DNA of 9,401 nucleotides from Bryobacteraceae bacterium (GTDB lineage: Bacteria > Acidobacteriota > Terriglobia > Bryobacterales > Bryobacteraceae). The position numbers and the translations under genes are program-made. The notes beneath the pieces were generated by a model. The model had not been told where the DNA came from, did not search any database, and saw only the letters and a program-made list of their open reading frames with translations. Shown here one piece after another: positions 1-6,353 of the stretch (position 1 is its first letter; every line of letters starts with the position of its first letter). The DNA lies in NCBI GenBank assembly GCA_025929455.1, contig JAICMB010000097.1, positions 1 to 9,401 on the forward strand, given 5' to 3'.

Positions 1-1029
1 GCGAACGCTCGCCCACTCGTATTTCTGCAACTCAGCGCGGCCGTTGGCCGCGAGCCGCGCCGCAAGATTTTCATCCGCGAGCAGATCGAGGCAGCAGCGC
101 GCCATCGCCTCATGGTCGTCGAGCGGGACCAGCAACGCGGTCCGTCCGTTTTCGGCGATGTACGGCACTCCGCCCGCCTCGGTAGACACCGCCGGAATAC
201 CCGACGCATAGCACTCCAGAATCGAGCCCGGCATATTATCGATGTTGGGACTCATGACGTAGATGTCGGCCTCGTCGTAAAGCGCCGGCACGCGATCATG
301 GGGGACGATGCCGATGAAGCGAACGCCGCACAATTCCAACTCGCGCGCATACTGTTCAAGCTGCGTACGGCACGGGCCCTCGTGAGCGATGGTCAGCGTC
401 GCGTCGGGATAACGCCGTTGCACGATTTGGAACGCGCGCAGAATGCAGTCCACGTTGTACAGCGAATCGAGCATACGATTCGTCATCAACACCGGCCGCA
501 GTTTGCCGCGCGCGCGGAACCGAAAGCGCGAGACGTCGATGATGTTGAAGATGGACTGCGCGCGCAAACCATGCTGCGCGAAGACGTCGACCAGATAACC
601 GGAGGGCGTGACTACGCGCGTCGCCTTACGCAGCGTCCAGCGGGACGACCGCGGAAACCGGGCCAAGTGCTGCGCGGCGCGGCCATCGCGATAGTTCACA
701 ATGACTTTCACGCCGAACAGCCGGCCGATATGCACGGCGGGAATGGTCCACAGATTGAACGACCATAGGCCGGCGGAGAAGACGTGGAAGATTTCGTAAC
801 GGCGGCCGCGGCGTAGCAGGCGCGCGATGAACAGCAGAAAAGACGCGGCGGTCTTAACGTAGCGGATGCGAAACAGCGGCGCGAGCAGGCCACCGGCGCG
901 AGGGCCGATGGGGAAAAAGTCGACGTGCACGTCGGGCTCGTTCCGCAGGCCGGCAAGCAGGCGCGTAGCCTGTACGGCCTGCCCGCCCATGATCTCGAGC
1001 GACGGTGCGATGAGCAGGATGCGGATGGG
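1..1029. repeat. Direct repeat A, left copy (glycosyltransferase)
   Basis: This coding stretch pairs with 7728-8756 in the same orientation, offset about 7.73 kb. Alignment of 343 codons needs no gap, and about 56 residues differ by hand count. The left end is limited only by the window edge. Confidence 0.9.
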
Positions 1030-1038
1030 ATTAGGCAC
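1..1038 (-). CDS. GT4-like glycosyltransferase GT1, C-terminus cut by window edge
   Basis: Probable GT-B fold glycosyltransferase transferring a sugar from an activated donor to a growing glycan, probably at the cytoplasmic face of the membrane. I translated this frame by hand: 346 codons without a stop, running off the left edge. The N-terminal beta strand reads IRILLIAPSLEIMGGQ (residues 5-20), with the GG loop. The donor-side motif is NIDNMPGSILECYASG (about 265-280), in which the first acidic residue of the usual E-x7-E pair is Asp267 and the second is Glu275, followed by the STEAGGVPYIA segment. The GTG start at 1036-1038 lies inside the end of the upstream amidotransferase gene (8 nt overlap), which suggests translational coupling. 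The protein aligns without gaps to GT2 (7500-8789) at about 84 % identity. Residue 116 is Arg in an NYRDG segment where GT2 has NYHDG. Family assignment is firm; sugar specificity is unknown. Confidence 0.9.
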   Translation of the reverse strand, partial: MPNPIRILLIAPSLEIMGGQAVQATRLLAGLRNEPDVHVDFFPIGPRAGGLLAPLFRIRYVKTAASFLLFIARLLRRGRRYEIFHVFSAGLWSFNLWTIPAVHIGRLFGVKVIVNYRDGRAAQHLARFPRSSRWTLRKATRVVTPSGYLVDVFAQHGLRAQSIFNIIDVSRFRFRARGKLRPVLMTNRMLDSLYNVDCILRAFQIVQRRYPDATLTIAHEGPCRTQLEQYARELELCGVRFIGIVPHDRVPALYDEADIYVMSPNIDNMPGSILECYASGIPAVSTEAGGVPYIAENGRTALLVPLDDHEAMARCCLDLLADENLAARLAANGRAELQKYEWASVR

Positions 1039-2932
1039 TGACGCGGTGCGATGCGGATACCGGTGCCATCGCCCGCGGGCGTTCGGCGTCCTCGTACCGC
1101 ATCCAGCTTTCGAGTACGTACAGCCACCAGAGCTGCTGCGGAGCGGAGCCGCTCTCGCGTGCCGCGTCGATGCGCGCAAGCGCCGCATTGCGGTTGATGA
1201 ATCCGTCGCGCGCCAGGACGGAGCCGTCGATCGCGTCGCGCACGGCCGTATACCAGTCGCGGGCGATCCAACGCTGCACGGGTATGGTGAACCCACGTTT
1301 CGGCCCGGTTGCCACCCGCTCTCCGATTTTCCGGCGCGCCAGTTCGCGCAAGATCGCCTTCAGCGTGCCGCCCTGCAGACGTACGCCGAACGGCAAAGCG
1401 GCCGCAAAGCTCCATAGCTCGTGATCGAGGAACGGCGAGCGAGCCTCCAGGGCGTGATACATCGTTGCGCCGTCCACCTTGGTCAGATACTCGCCGGTGA
1501 AGCGCGTCGTGCGGTCGTAGGCCACGAATTCGTCGAGCAGCTTGCGCGCCGATGCGGGCGAGAGCGGAATCGATCGCTGCGCGATGGACAGGCCCTGCAA
1601 TCGCGGCCCGAGCATCCCATGCCGCACATACAGCAGCCAGCCGTCGTGTACGCGCGTGACCGCGCCCAGGCCGCCCGTAGCGTAATCGAGGAAGTGTTTG
1701 CCCCGCCGTAACGGACCGGCATCCGGGATGGCGTTCGCGGCGATCGGCCACAACGGCGCGGCCGCGAGCGGAATGCGTTGCGCGAGCTGTTGCGCCGTCC
1801 ACAGATTCTTGTGCTCCGGATATCCGAGGAAGACGTCATCGCCGCCGTCGCCCGTCAGAATCACGGTTGCGAACGGCGCGATGGCTTGCGAAACGCGCAG
1901 CATTCCGATTGCAGACGCGCACGCGAATGGCTCGCCGAATGCGGACACCAGTTCGTCGACCGGCGGCGGCGCACCGGACGATACCTCGATGATGTTGTGA
2001 TCGAGTCCCAGCGCGCGGGCGGTCGCGGTCGCGTCCGCCGACTCATCGGCCGCATCACCCGGCGTCGCAACGGTAAACGCCTTGACGTTGGCTCCGAGTT
2101 GGGCGATCGCCCAGCACACCAGGCTCGAATCGACGCCGGCGCTGAGCAACGCGCCAACGGGCACGTCGGCTGTCAGCCGCAGCTTAACGGCTTCCAGAAA
2201 TCGCTGCTCGGTCTCGGCGACCGCATCCTCGAAGCTGATGTTTGCGTTGGAGCCCGGCGCGGGCGGATGCCAGTACTCCCACTGCCGCACGCTGTCCCGT
2301 TTCCATTCGAGAATCGTTGCGGCGGGAAGCTTCGAAACGTTGCGATAGATGGTGCGGTTGTCGGGCACATAGCCGAATTCGAGATAATCGGCCACGGCCT
2401 GATCGTCGATGTCGTCCGCAAATCCCGCCTGGCGCAAAGCGCGCACGGTAGACGCGAACGCCAATGAGCCGCCGCGCAGCGTAAAGCAAAGCGGCTTAAC
2501 ACCGAGGCGGTCGCGGACCAGGAAAAGCGTTTGCGCGCGATCGTCCCACAGCGCGATGGCAAACATACCGCGCAGCCGCGCAATCAGCCGGTCGATGCCC
2601 CACTCACGATAGCCGTGGATCAGGACCTCGGTATCGGTACGGCTATGAAAGCGGTACCCGCTCGCCTCCAACTCGCGGCGCAGATCGTAGAAGTTGAAAA
2701 TTGCACCGTTGAAGACCACCGCCACCGTGCGGTCGTCGGAGATCATGGGCTGGCGGCCGGCTTCGCTGAGGTCGTAGATGGAAAGGCGGCGGTGGCCCAG
2801 CGTCGCGGCTGGCCATTGCTCGAGACCTTGACCGTTCGGACCGCGGCGCGCGAGCGCGTCCATCATGGCGCTCACGCGCTGCGCCGCAAACGTGATGTCG
2901 GATTGACCCGCTAATCCTGCGATTCCACACAT
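1031..2932 (-). CDS. asnB: Glutamine-dependent asparagine synthetase-like amidotransferase (AsnB family)
   Basis: Family members hydrolyse glutamine in an N-terminal Ntn domain and pass ammonia to an acyl-adenylate formed in the C-terminal ATP-pyrophosphatase domain. The product is 633 residues, normal for the family. The start MCGIAG gives Cys2 as N-terminal nucleophile after Met removal. Arg49, Asn75-Gly76 and Asp100 (in TDTEV) fit the glutaminase site. The pyrophosphate loop is SAGVDSS at 264-270 (the common form is SGG-x-DSS), and GDGGDDVFLGY lies near 361-371. The usual NGEIYN motif reads NGAIFN here (75-80). It lies 73 nt downstream of a broken S41 gene and overlaps a glycosyltransferase by 8 nt. 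In such contexts relatives are often thought to amidate sugar carboxylates in surface polysaccharides rather than make free asparagine; that role is inference. An AAGG lies 9 nt before the ATG. Confidence 0.93.
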   Translation of the reverse strand: MCGIAGLAGQSDITFAAQRVSAMMDALARRGPNGQGLEQWPAATLGHRRLSIYDLSEAGRQPMISDDRTVAVVFNGAIFNFYDLRRELEASGYRFHSRTDTEVLIHGYREWGIDRLIARLRGMFAIALWDDRAQTLFLVRDRLGVKPLCFTLRGGSLAFASTVRALRQAGFADDIDDQAVADYLEFGYVPDNRTIYRNVSKLPAATILEWKRDSVRQWEYWHPPAPGSNANISFEDAVAETEQRFLEAVKLRLTADVPVGALLSAGVDSSLVCWAIAQLGANVKAFTVATPGDAADESADATATARALGLDHNIIEVSSGAPPPVDELVSAFGEPFACASAIGMLRVSQAIAPFATVILTGDGGDDVFLGYPEHKNLWTAQQLAQRIPLAAAPLWPIAANAIPDAGPLRRGKHFLDYATGGLGAVTRVHDGWLLYVRHGMLGPRLQGLSIAQRSIPLSPASARKLLDEFVAYDRTTRFTGEYLTKVDGATMYHALEARSPFLDHELWSFAAALPFGVRLQGGTLKAILRELARRKIGERVATGPKRGFTIPVQRWIARDWYTAVRDAIDGSVLARDGFINRNAALARIDAARESGSAPQQLWWLYVLESWMRYEDAERPRAMAPVSASHRVSA

Positions 2933-3005
2933 CCGCCGTTACCTTGGACCCCAGGTTGGACCGTTGCGATGTGCGCAAGGTTTCGGGGTTCTAGACCGTA
3001 CTCCC

Positions 3006-3363
3006 TTAGTGTACCGGTGGTTGCGTTCCTCTCCGGAAAACCTCAACGGCGCTGCGCACTTCCGGATCGCGCGCCATCTCTACTTCATCACCTTTCGCGA
3101 TGCTGATGCCCTGGTTGAAAATCTCCTGCTTCAGACGGCTGGCGATCCAATCGCGGTCGGCCAGCCATTCGCCTACGGGCGGTTGAATGGCGCGCTGCGC
3201 GACGAACGCCGCAACTTCTCGACCATCTCGGGTCACCTCAAAGCCGTTATCGATCTTGTGCTGTTGCGTGTATTCCGTGGCGAAACCGGTGATGGCGCCG
3301 CTGGCGCAAGCGTATCCACTCGTGAACCTGGCATTTATGGAGCGCAATCTCCTCCGGGCATCA
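3006..3363 (-). pseudogene. S41 peptidase C-terminal remnant
   Basis: The reading frame 3006-3347 encodes a tail matching the S41 peptidase at 8833-9401. A shared core includes AFVAQRAIQPPVGEWLADRD, then nearly identical sequence through the KGDEVEMARDPEV segment. The match covers 3027-3302 here and 8851-9129 there, with one codon missing and a few substitutions. Upstream of 3302 similarity collapses: the GGGGI-P-D region survives only as scattered bases near 3310-3363 with a stop codon and indels. The catalytic Ser/Lys region and everything N-terminal are absent. The extreme C-terminus (TQPPVH) also differs from the other copy. This is most simply the leftover of a segmental duplication that has lost its protease domain. 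A 113-residue protein could still be made from a start at 3347, but it would have no active site. Confidence 0.85.
3027..3302. repeat. Direct repeat B, left copy (S41 tail)
   Basis: Pairs with 8851-9129 in the same orientation, offset about 5.82 kb, with one codon missing here. The central part, around 3100-3210 against 8925-9035, is nearly identical at the DNA level. The offset difference from repeat A (about 1.9 kb) equals the asnB gene, which only the left copy has. Confidence 0.88.
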
Positions 3364-3838
3364 TGGAAATACGCCCGGTCCGCGCTCCAGTTGTGGCGAT
3401 ATGTGATTGCCTGAAGTTCCGACTCTTCGGCGGATGATGAGGATGTATGATTTCGAACGTCGGATCCGCAACATCACCCTGAGGTGCGGTTCACGGCCTT
3501 CCCCAACGGGATAGCGGAGCAGCGGATCGGCCGCAATCGCCGAGAGCTGCTCGGCCCATCAACACGACGGTCGGACGCACGATGCGCTCGACAAGGATGC
3601 TCCGAATCATCACCGGCGAAAGACAGTCCCGCTTGCGCTGCGAAAGTAATGGCCAGTGCACGGCTAGGCGTTCTTCAACACCGATACTCCTTGCGCCACC
3701 GCGGTCATGAATACCGGAGTTCGGATGCCGACGCTTCCGTGCGACGGCACACCGCAACTGCACCCTGAACAGTTCTCACACTTCTCATGGATGTGATAGC
3801 ATCAGCAGGTACCTAGCCCACGGAGTTCGGGGGTAATC
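3364..3838. other. Gene-poor stretch upstream of the radical SAM gene
   Basis: About 475 bases between the S41 remnant and the plus-strand cassette. Overlapping open frames on both strands near 3484-3768 are arginine- and proline-rich and look like shadows. One minus-strand frame, broken by four stops, reads VFMTAVAQGVSVLKNA (about 3660-3710) and later LSAIAADPLLRYPVGEG (about 3490-3540). This may be a decayed gene, but I do not recognise the family. A weak promoter-like pair (TTCTCA at 3773-3778 and TAGCAT at 3797-3802, 18 nt apart) precedes the radical SAM gene. No RNA gene or mobile element was seen. Confidence 0.5.
3829..3833 (+). promoter_or_regulatory. G-rich ribosome binding site for the radical SAM gene
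   Basis: A run of five G lies 5 nt before the GTG at 3839, within the range of a Shine-Dalgarno element. It supports the GTG over the later in-frame ATG near 3914. The same GGGGGT element, 4 nt before a GTG, occurs at the formyltransferase gene. Confidence 0.45.
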
Positions 3839-4906
3839 GTGTTGTCGATCGCGTACCGACGATTTTACGAAGGCATTAATTATCGCCTCCGAACTTTCGC
3901 CCGGGGGCGGTACATGAACCACTGCCGACCTACCTCGATCGTGTTCTTGCTCACCGAGCGGTGTAATGCGCGCTGCGTGCATTGCGATATCTGGAAGAAC
4001 CGTGGGAGAGAGGATGGGCCGTCGTCGGAGCAGTGGAAAACCGTGTTGTCCGACTTACGCCGCTGGCTTGGCCCGGTACACGTCGTGTTCAGCGGCGGCG
4101 AAGCACTGTTAAAACCTTACACGATCAGCTTGGTTGCACACGGTTCGACCCTGGGCCTGTATCAGGAGGTTTTGACGCATGGGTACTGGAGCGATCAATC
4201 GAAAATCGAAAAGCTCGCGCTGGCTCGTCCTTCGCGCGTTACGGTCTCCCTGGATGGTCTGGGCGAGATCCACAGCAAGGTGAGGGGTAAACACGATTTC
4301 TTCGAGAAAACGAACGCGACGATCACAACTCTCCAAGAGATGCGCGAGAAGTACGCCCTCAATTACGCGATCCGGCTGAAGACTGTGGTCATGTCGCACA
4401 ACCTCGATAACGTTTGCGAAATCGCGCGATTCGCGACGAAGCCTGGCATGCACGTCTTCTTCCAGGCGATCGAGCAGAACTACAATACGCCGGAGGACAC
4501 GCGGTGGTTCGAGCACAGCGAAAATTGGCCGCAGAACACTTCCCGCGCGGTCGCAGTAGTTCATGATCTGATTCACCTAAAGCGTGAGGGCTGTCACATT
4601 GATAACAGCATGGCGCAACTCGAGGCTATGATTCGGTATTTCCAAAACCCAGAGTCGTTACGCGTTGCGACTCAGTCACACACGTCACATGAGCCCCGGA
4701 TGCTGTGCGCCGCCCTGACGATGCTGCAGTTCCAGGCCAACGGCGATGTAACGGTGTGCACGGGAAAAAGGCCAGTGGGAAACGTGAAGGAGCGGCCCAT
4801 TCGCCAGATCTGGGAGGAGCGGCCGAAATTTTGGCATTCCGGGTGCTGCCTGGAAACGCGCCTCACGGCAGATGAGAAGGAACGTAGCTTGGTCGTGATC
4901 GGCTAA
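3839..4906 (+). CDS. Radical SAM protein with C-terminal SPASM/twitch-like region
   Basis: A 355-residue radical SAM enzyme. The CxxxCxxC motif is C42-N-A-R-C46-V-H-C49, which binds the [4Fe-4S] cluster that cleaves S-adenosylmethionine. SGGE at 85-88 is the SAM amino-group contact, and VSLDGLGEIHSKVRG (136-150) is a typical barrel strand 4 region. The C-terminal part carries Cys290, then GDVTVC307, GN at 314-315, and the pair Cys336-Cys337. This resembles the SPASM/twitch layout for an auxiliary cluster but lacks the usual final spaced CxxC. The protein ends 18 residues after the Cys pair. The GTG start keeps a basic, aromatic N-terminal segment (YRRFYEGINYRLRTFARGR) before the barrel. It opens the plus-strand cassette, 541 nt ahead of a formyltransferase-fold gene. 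No precursor peptide gene was found beside it, so a role on a sugar, lipid or carrier-bound substrate is as likely as peptide modification. The reaction cannot be assigned. Confidence 0.9.
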   Translation: MLSIAYRRFYEGINYRLRTFARGRYMNHCRPTSIVFLLTERCNARCVHCDIWKNRGREDGPSSEQWKTVLSDLRRWLGPVHVVFSGGEALLKPYTISLVAHGSTLGLYQEVLTHGYWSDQSKIEKLALARPSRVTVSLDGLGEIHSKVRGKHDFFEKTNATITTLQEMREKYALNYAIRLKTVVMSHNLDNVCEIARFATKPGMHVFFQAIEQNYNTPEDTRWFEHSENWPQNTSRAVAVVHDLIHLKREGCHIDNSMAQLEAMIRYFQNPESLRVATQSHTSHEPRMLCAALTMLQFQANGDVTVCTGKRPVGNVKERPIRQIWEERPKFWHSGCCLETRLTADEKERSLVVIG

Positions 4907-4950
4907 GCAGTCGGCCAGGAGAGGCGTCGGCGCCCGTCGCGTATCGCGGG

Positions 4951-5205
4951 ATGCCCGTTTCTCGACCGTGCTGCGACTTACCGCACAACTGGAACGACAG
5001 GTTTTTGACGCCAAAGACCACCGGTGATCTGCAGCGTGTGTTTCATTTGGTGACAATAACCTTCCTGCGAACACTCGCGTTGGCAAGACGCATCTGGAAC
5101 TTGCTGGGCATGGCAGTTCAGCTCCTGCCATGGTTGGTGATCACTCGGTCCACGATCGTCAAGCTGGGTGCCGCCCGCTATGCTTTGTTGGGCGCTCGCA
5201 TTTGA
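4951..5205 (+). CDS. Doubtful small ORF, 84 residues
   Basis: An open frame from ATG at 4951 to TGA at 5203-5205. Its second half is hydrophobic and basic (VTITFLRTLALARRIWNLLG, then MAVQLLPWLVIT), so it could encode a short membrane-associated peptide. I see no ribosome binding site of note and no family resemblance. A longer frame on the opposite strand (4685-5131) overlaps the radical SAM gene and is almost certainly a shadow. This may be chance or the relic of a decayed gene. Confidence 0.2.
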   Translation: MPVSRPCCDLPHNWNDRFLTPKTTGDLQRVFHLVTITFLRTLALARRIWNLLGMAVQLLPWLVITRSTIVKLGAARYALLGARI

Positions 5206-5271
5206 ATCTATCGGCGATTACATGGTTTTGAACTTGGTCCTGCGCTCCGCTGCTGTTCGCTATGCCACGCA

Positions 5272-5297
5272 CTGTCGCGCCGCGGCGAACTCGACAG
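5272..5297. repeat. Inverted repeat with nested palindrome
   Basis: CTGTCG (5272-5277) and CGACAG (5292-5297) are exact inverted arms. Between them sits a perfect 10-base palindrome, CGCCGCGGCG (5278-5287). There is no T tract, so it does not look like a terminator. It lies about 60-85 bases upstream of the promoter at 5359-5387, where an operator or a structured RNA end would be possible. In GC-rich DNA such palindromes also arise by chance. Confidence 0.3.
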
Positions 5298-5358
5298 ACC
5301 GGTAGTGCTCTTCTTCGCTCCACCGGGCGCCGCCACGATCCGCCAGAGTTTAAATTCA

Positions 5359-5387
5359 TTGCCTTGTCGGCGGGAACGATTTATAAT
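5359..5387 (+). promoter_or_regulatory. Sigma-70-type promoter for formyltransferase and GT4 genes
   Basis: TTGCCT at 5359-5364 (4 of 6 to the -35 consensus) and TATAAT at 5382-5387 (perfect -10) are separated by exactly 17 nt. Transcription would begin near 5394, giving a leader of about 54 nt before the GTG at 5448. It would make the last two cassette genes a unit separate from the radical SAM gene. A weaker alternative, TTGACT at 5406-5411 with TAATAC at 5428-5433, lies just downstream. Confidence 0.55.
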
Positions 5388-5438
5388 CGACCACTAAGCG
5401 CGGTGTTGACTGCGTATCGCTGAGTTCTAATACTCTGT

Positions 5439-5443
5439 GGGGG
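5439..5443 (+). promoter_or_regulatory. G-rich ribosome binding site for the formyltransferase gene
   Basis: GGGGG ends 4 nt before the GTG at 5448. It is the best support for this start over the in-frame ATG at 5532, which would remove the first beta strand. It matches the element before the radical SAM gene. Confidence 0.45.
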
Positions 5444-5447
5444 TTCA

Positions 5448-6353
5448 GTGCCAAACGAGGAGCCCTGTGCTGTATTACCATCGGCCCACGATTCAGTTCC
5501 GCACACCAGTGATCTTCTACGCTTCGGGGTTATGTGCCACGGAACAACGATGGCGGCATGGGAGGCGGAGTGCATTCGGCGTTTGATGGACCTGCACAAT
5601 GTCACTCCGGCGCTGTTCATCATTGATCGCCGGCCGGCCTCCGACGAGCCGCACCGCTCTCCGGCCTGGAAGCGATTACGGACCCTGCTTCGTGCGCGGA
5701 AGCGGCTCTGGGTGCTGTACGAGCGGCTATTTGTCGACGGTCGTATTCCAGCGCTCGCGCCCGTGGACGTCGCCAATCTGCAGCATGGCGTGCCTCAAAT
5801 CTCCTGCACGGTGATGCTCAAGGGTAAGTTTTCAGAATATTTCACGCCCGCAGACATCGAGCGGATCCGTGCTTACAAGCTCGATTTCATCCTGCGATTC
5901 GCGTTTGGAATTATCCGCGGTGAGATTCTGACGGTGCCCCGCTACGGCGTATGGTCGTTCCATCATGGCGACGAGGAACGATATCGCGGTGGGCCACCGG
6001 CTTTTTGGGAGATTTATTTCGGTGAAGCGCAAACCGGCGTTCTTCTGCAACGACTTACCGAGCGCCTCGATGCCGGTGTCCCCCTGAGGAAAAGATGGTT
6101 CCCCACGGTCACTCATTCGCTGGCTGCCAACCGCAATACCGGATTATTTGGGGCGGTCGACTGGCCCGCCGAAGTGTGCCGCGATATCGCGGGCGGCAAC
6201 ATCGCGTATCTTGAGGCTCGGCCATCGAGCACGTCGGCGCCCATCTATTCCTCGCCGAACGACCGCGAAATGCTGCAATTCGCGCTGCGGGTGTTGTCGA
6301 ATTCACTATCAAATGCCTTTGAACCGAACCGCGCTCACCATTCTGGGAATTGA
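5448..6353 (+). CDS. Formyltransferase-fold protein, probably sugar-modifying
   Basis: A 301-residue protein of the formyltransferase fold, whose members use N10-formyl-tetrahydrofolate to formylate an amine (Met-tRNA or amino sugars). The first strand is LRFGVMCHGT (24-33). The core reads YGVWSFHHGDEERYRGGPP (166-184), equivalent to the NIHPSLLP-x-YRG segment of methionyl-tRNA formyltransferase, and ERLDAGVPL (205-213) supplies the conserved Asp208. Aligned to the classic Asn-His-Asp catalytic set, His172 and Asp208 are kept but Asn is replaced by Ser170. The FHHGD form is one I associate with formyltransferase-like proteins beside glycosyltransferases rather than with true Fmt. Formylation of a sugar amine or another acyl transfer is therefore inferred. 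The gene lies directly before a GT4 gene and overlaps it by 41 nt, so the two are probably translated together. Base composition looks somewhat lower in GC than in the asnB region. Confidence 0.82.
   Translation: MPNEEPCAVLPSAHDSVPHTSDLLRFGVMCHGTTMAAWEAECIRRLMDLHNVTPALFIIDRRPASDEPHRSPAWKRLRTLLRARKRLWVLYERLFVDGRIPALAPVDVANLQHGVPQISCTVMLKGKFSEYFTPADIERIRAYKLDFILRFAFGIIRGEILTVPRYGVWSFHHGDEERYRGGPPAFWEIYFGEAQTGVLLQRLTERLDAGVPLRKRWFPTVTHSLAANRNTGLFGAVDWPAEVCRDIAGGNIAYLEARPSSTSAPIYSSPNDREMLQFALRVLSNSLSNAFEPNRAHHSGN

Larger units (their letters stand above)
4907..5447. other. Intergenic stretch between radical SAM and formyltransferase genes
   Basis: 541 bases of mixed composition, less codon-like than its neighbours. 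Apart from the doubtful small ORF it holds an inverted repeat at 5272-5297 and a good sigma-70-type promoter at 5359-5387. No U-tailed hairpin follows the radical SAM stop, so I cannot say where that transcript ends. Confidence 0.55.

Noticed and set aside
112..768. 218-residue plus-strand open frame, and the other long plus-strand frames across 866-2914
   Set aside because: They lie codon-on-codon or shifted opposite GT1 and asnB, which have clear family motifs. High-GC DNA leaves antisense frames open, and the translations are Arg/His-rich with no motif.
708..1802. 364-residue minus-strand frame
   Set aside because: It runs through both asnB and GT1 in the wrong frame, and its translation is an Arg/Ala-rich shadow.
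3339..3416. 25-codon plus-strand frame MERNLLRASWKYARSALQLW as a small gene
   Set aside because: It overlaps the decayed edge of the S41 remnant, has no ribosome binding site of note, and is short enough to be chance.
4109..4576. 155-residue minus-strand frame under the radical SAM gene
   Set aside because: It is antisense to clear radical SAM coding sequence and has no recognisable features.
6148..6312. N-terminal extension of the GT4 gene upstream of the ATG at 6313
   Set aside because: These bases code for the formyltransferase in another frame. The GT fold begins right after 6313, so the extension is not part of the protein.
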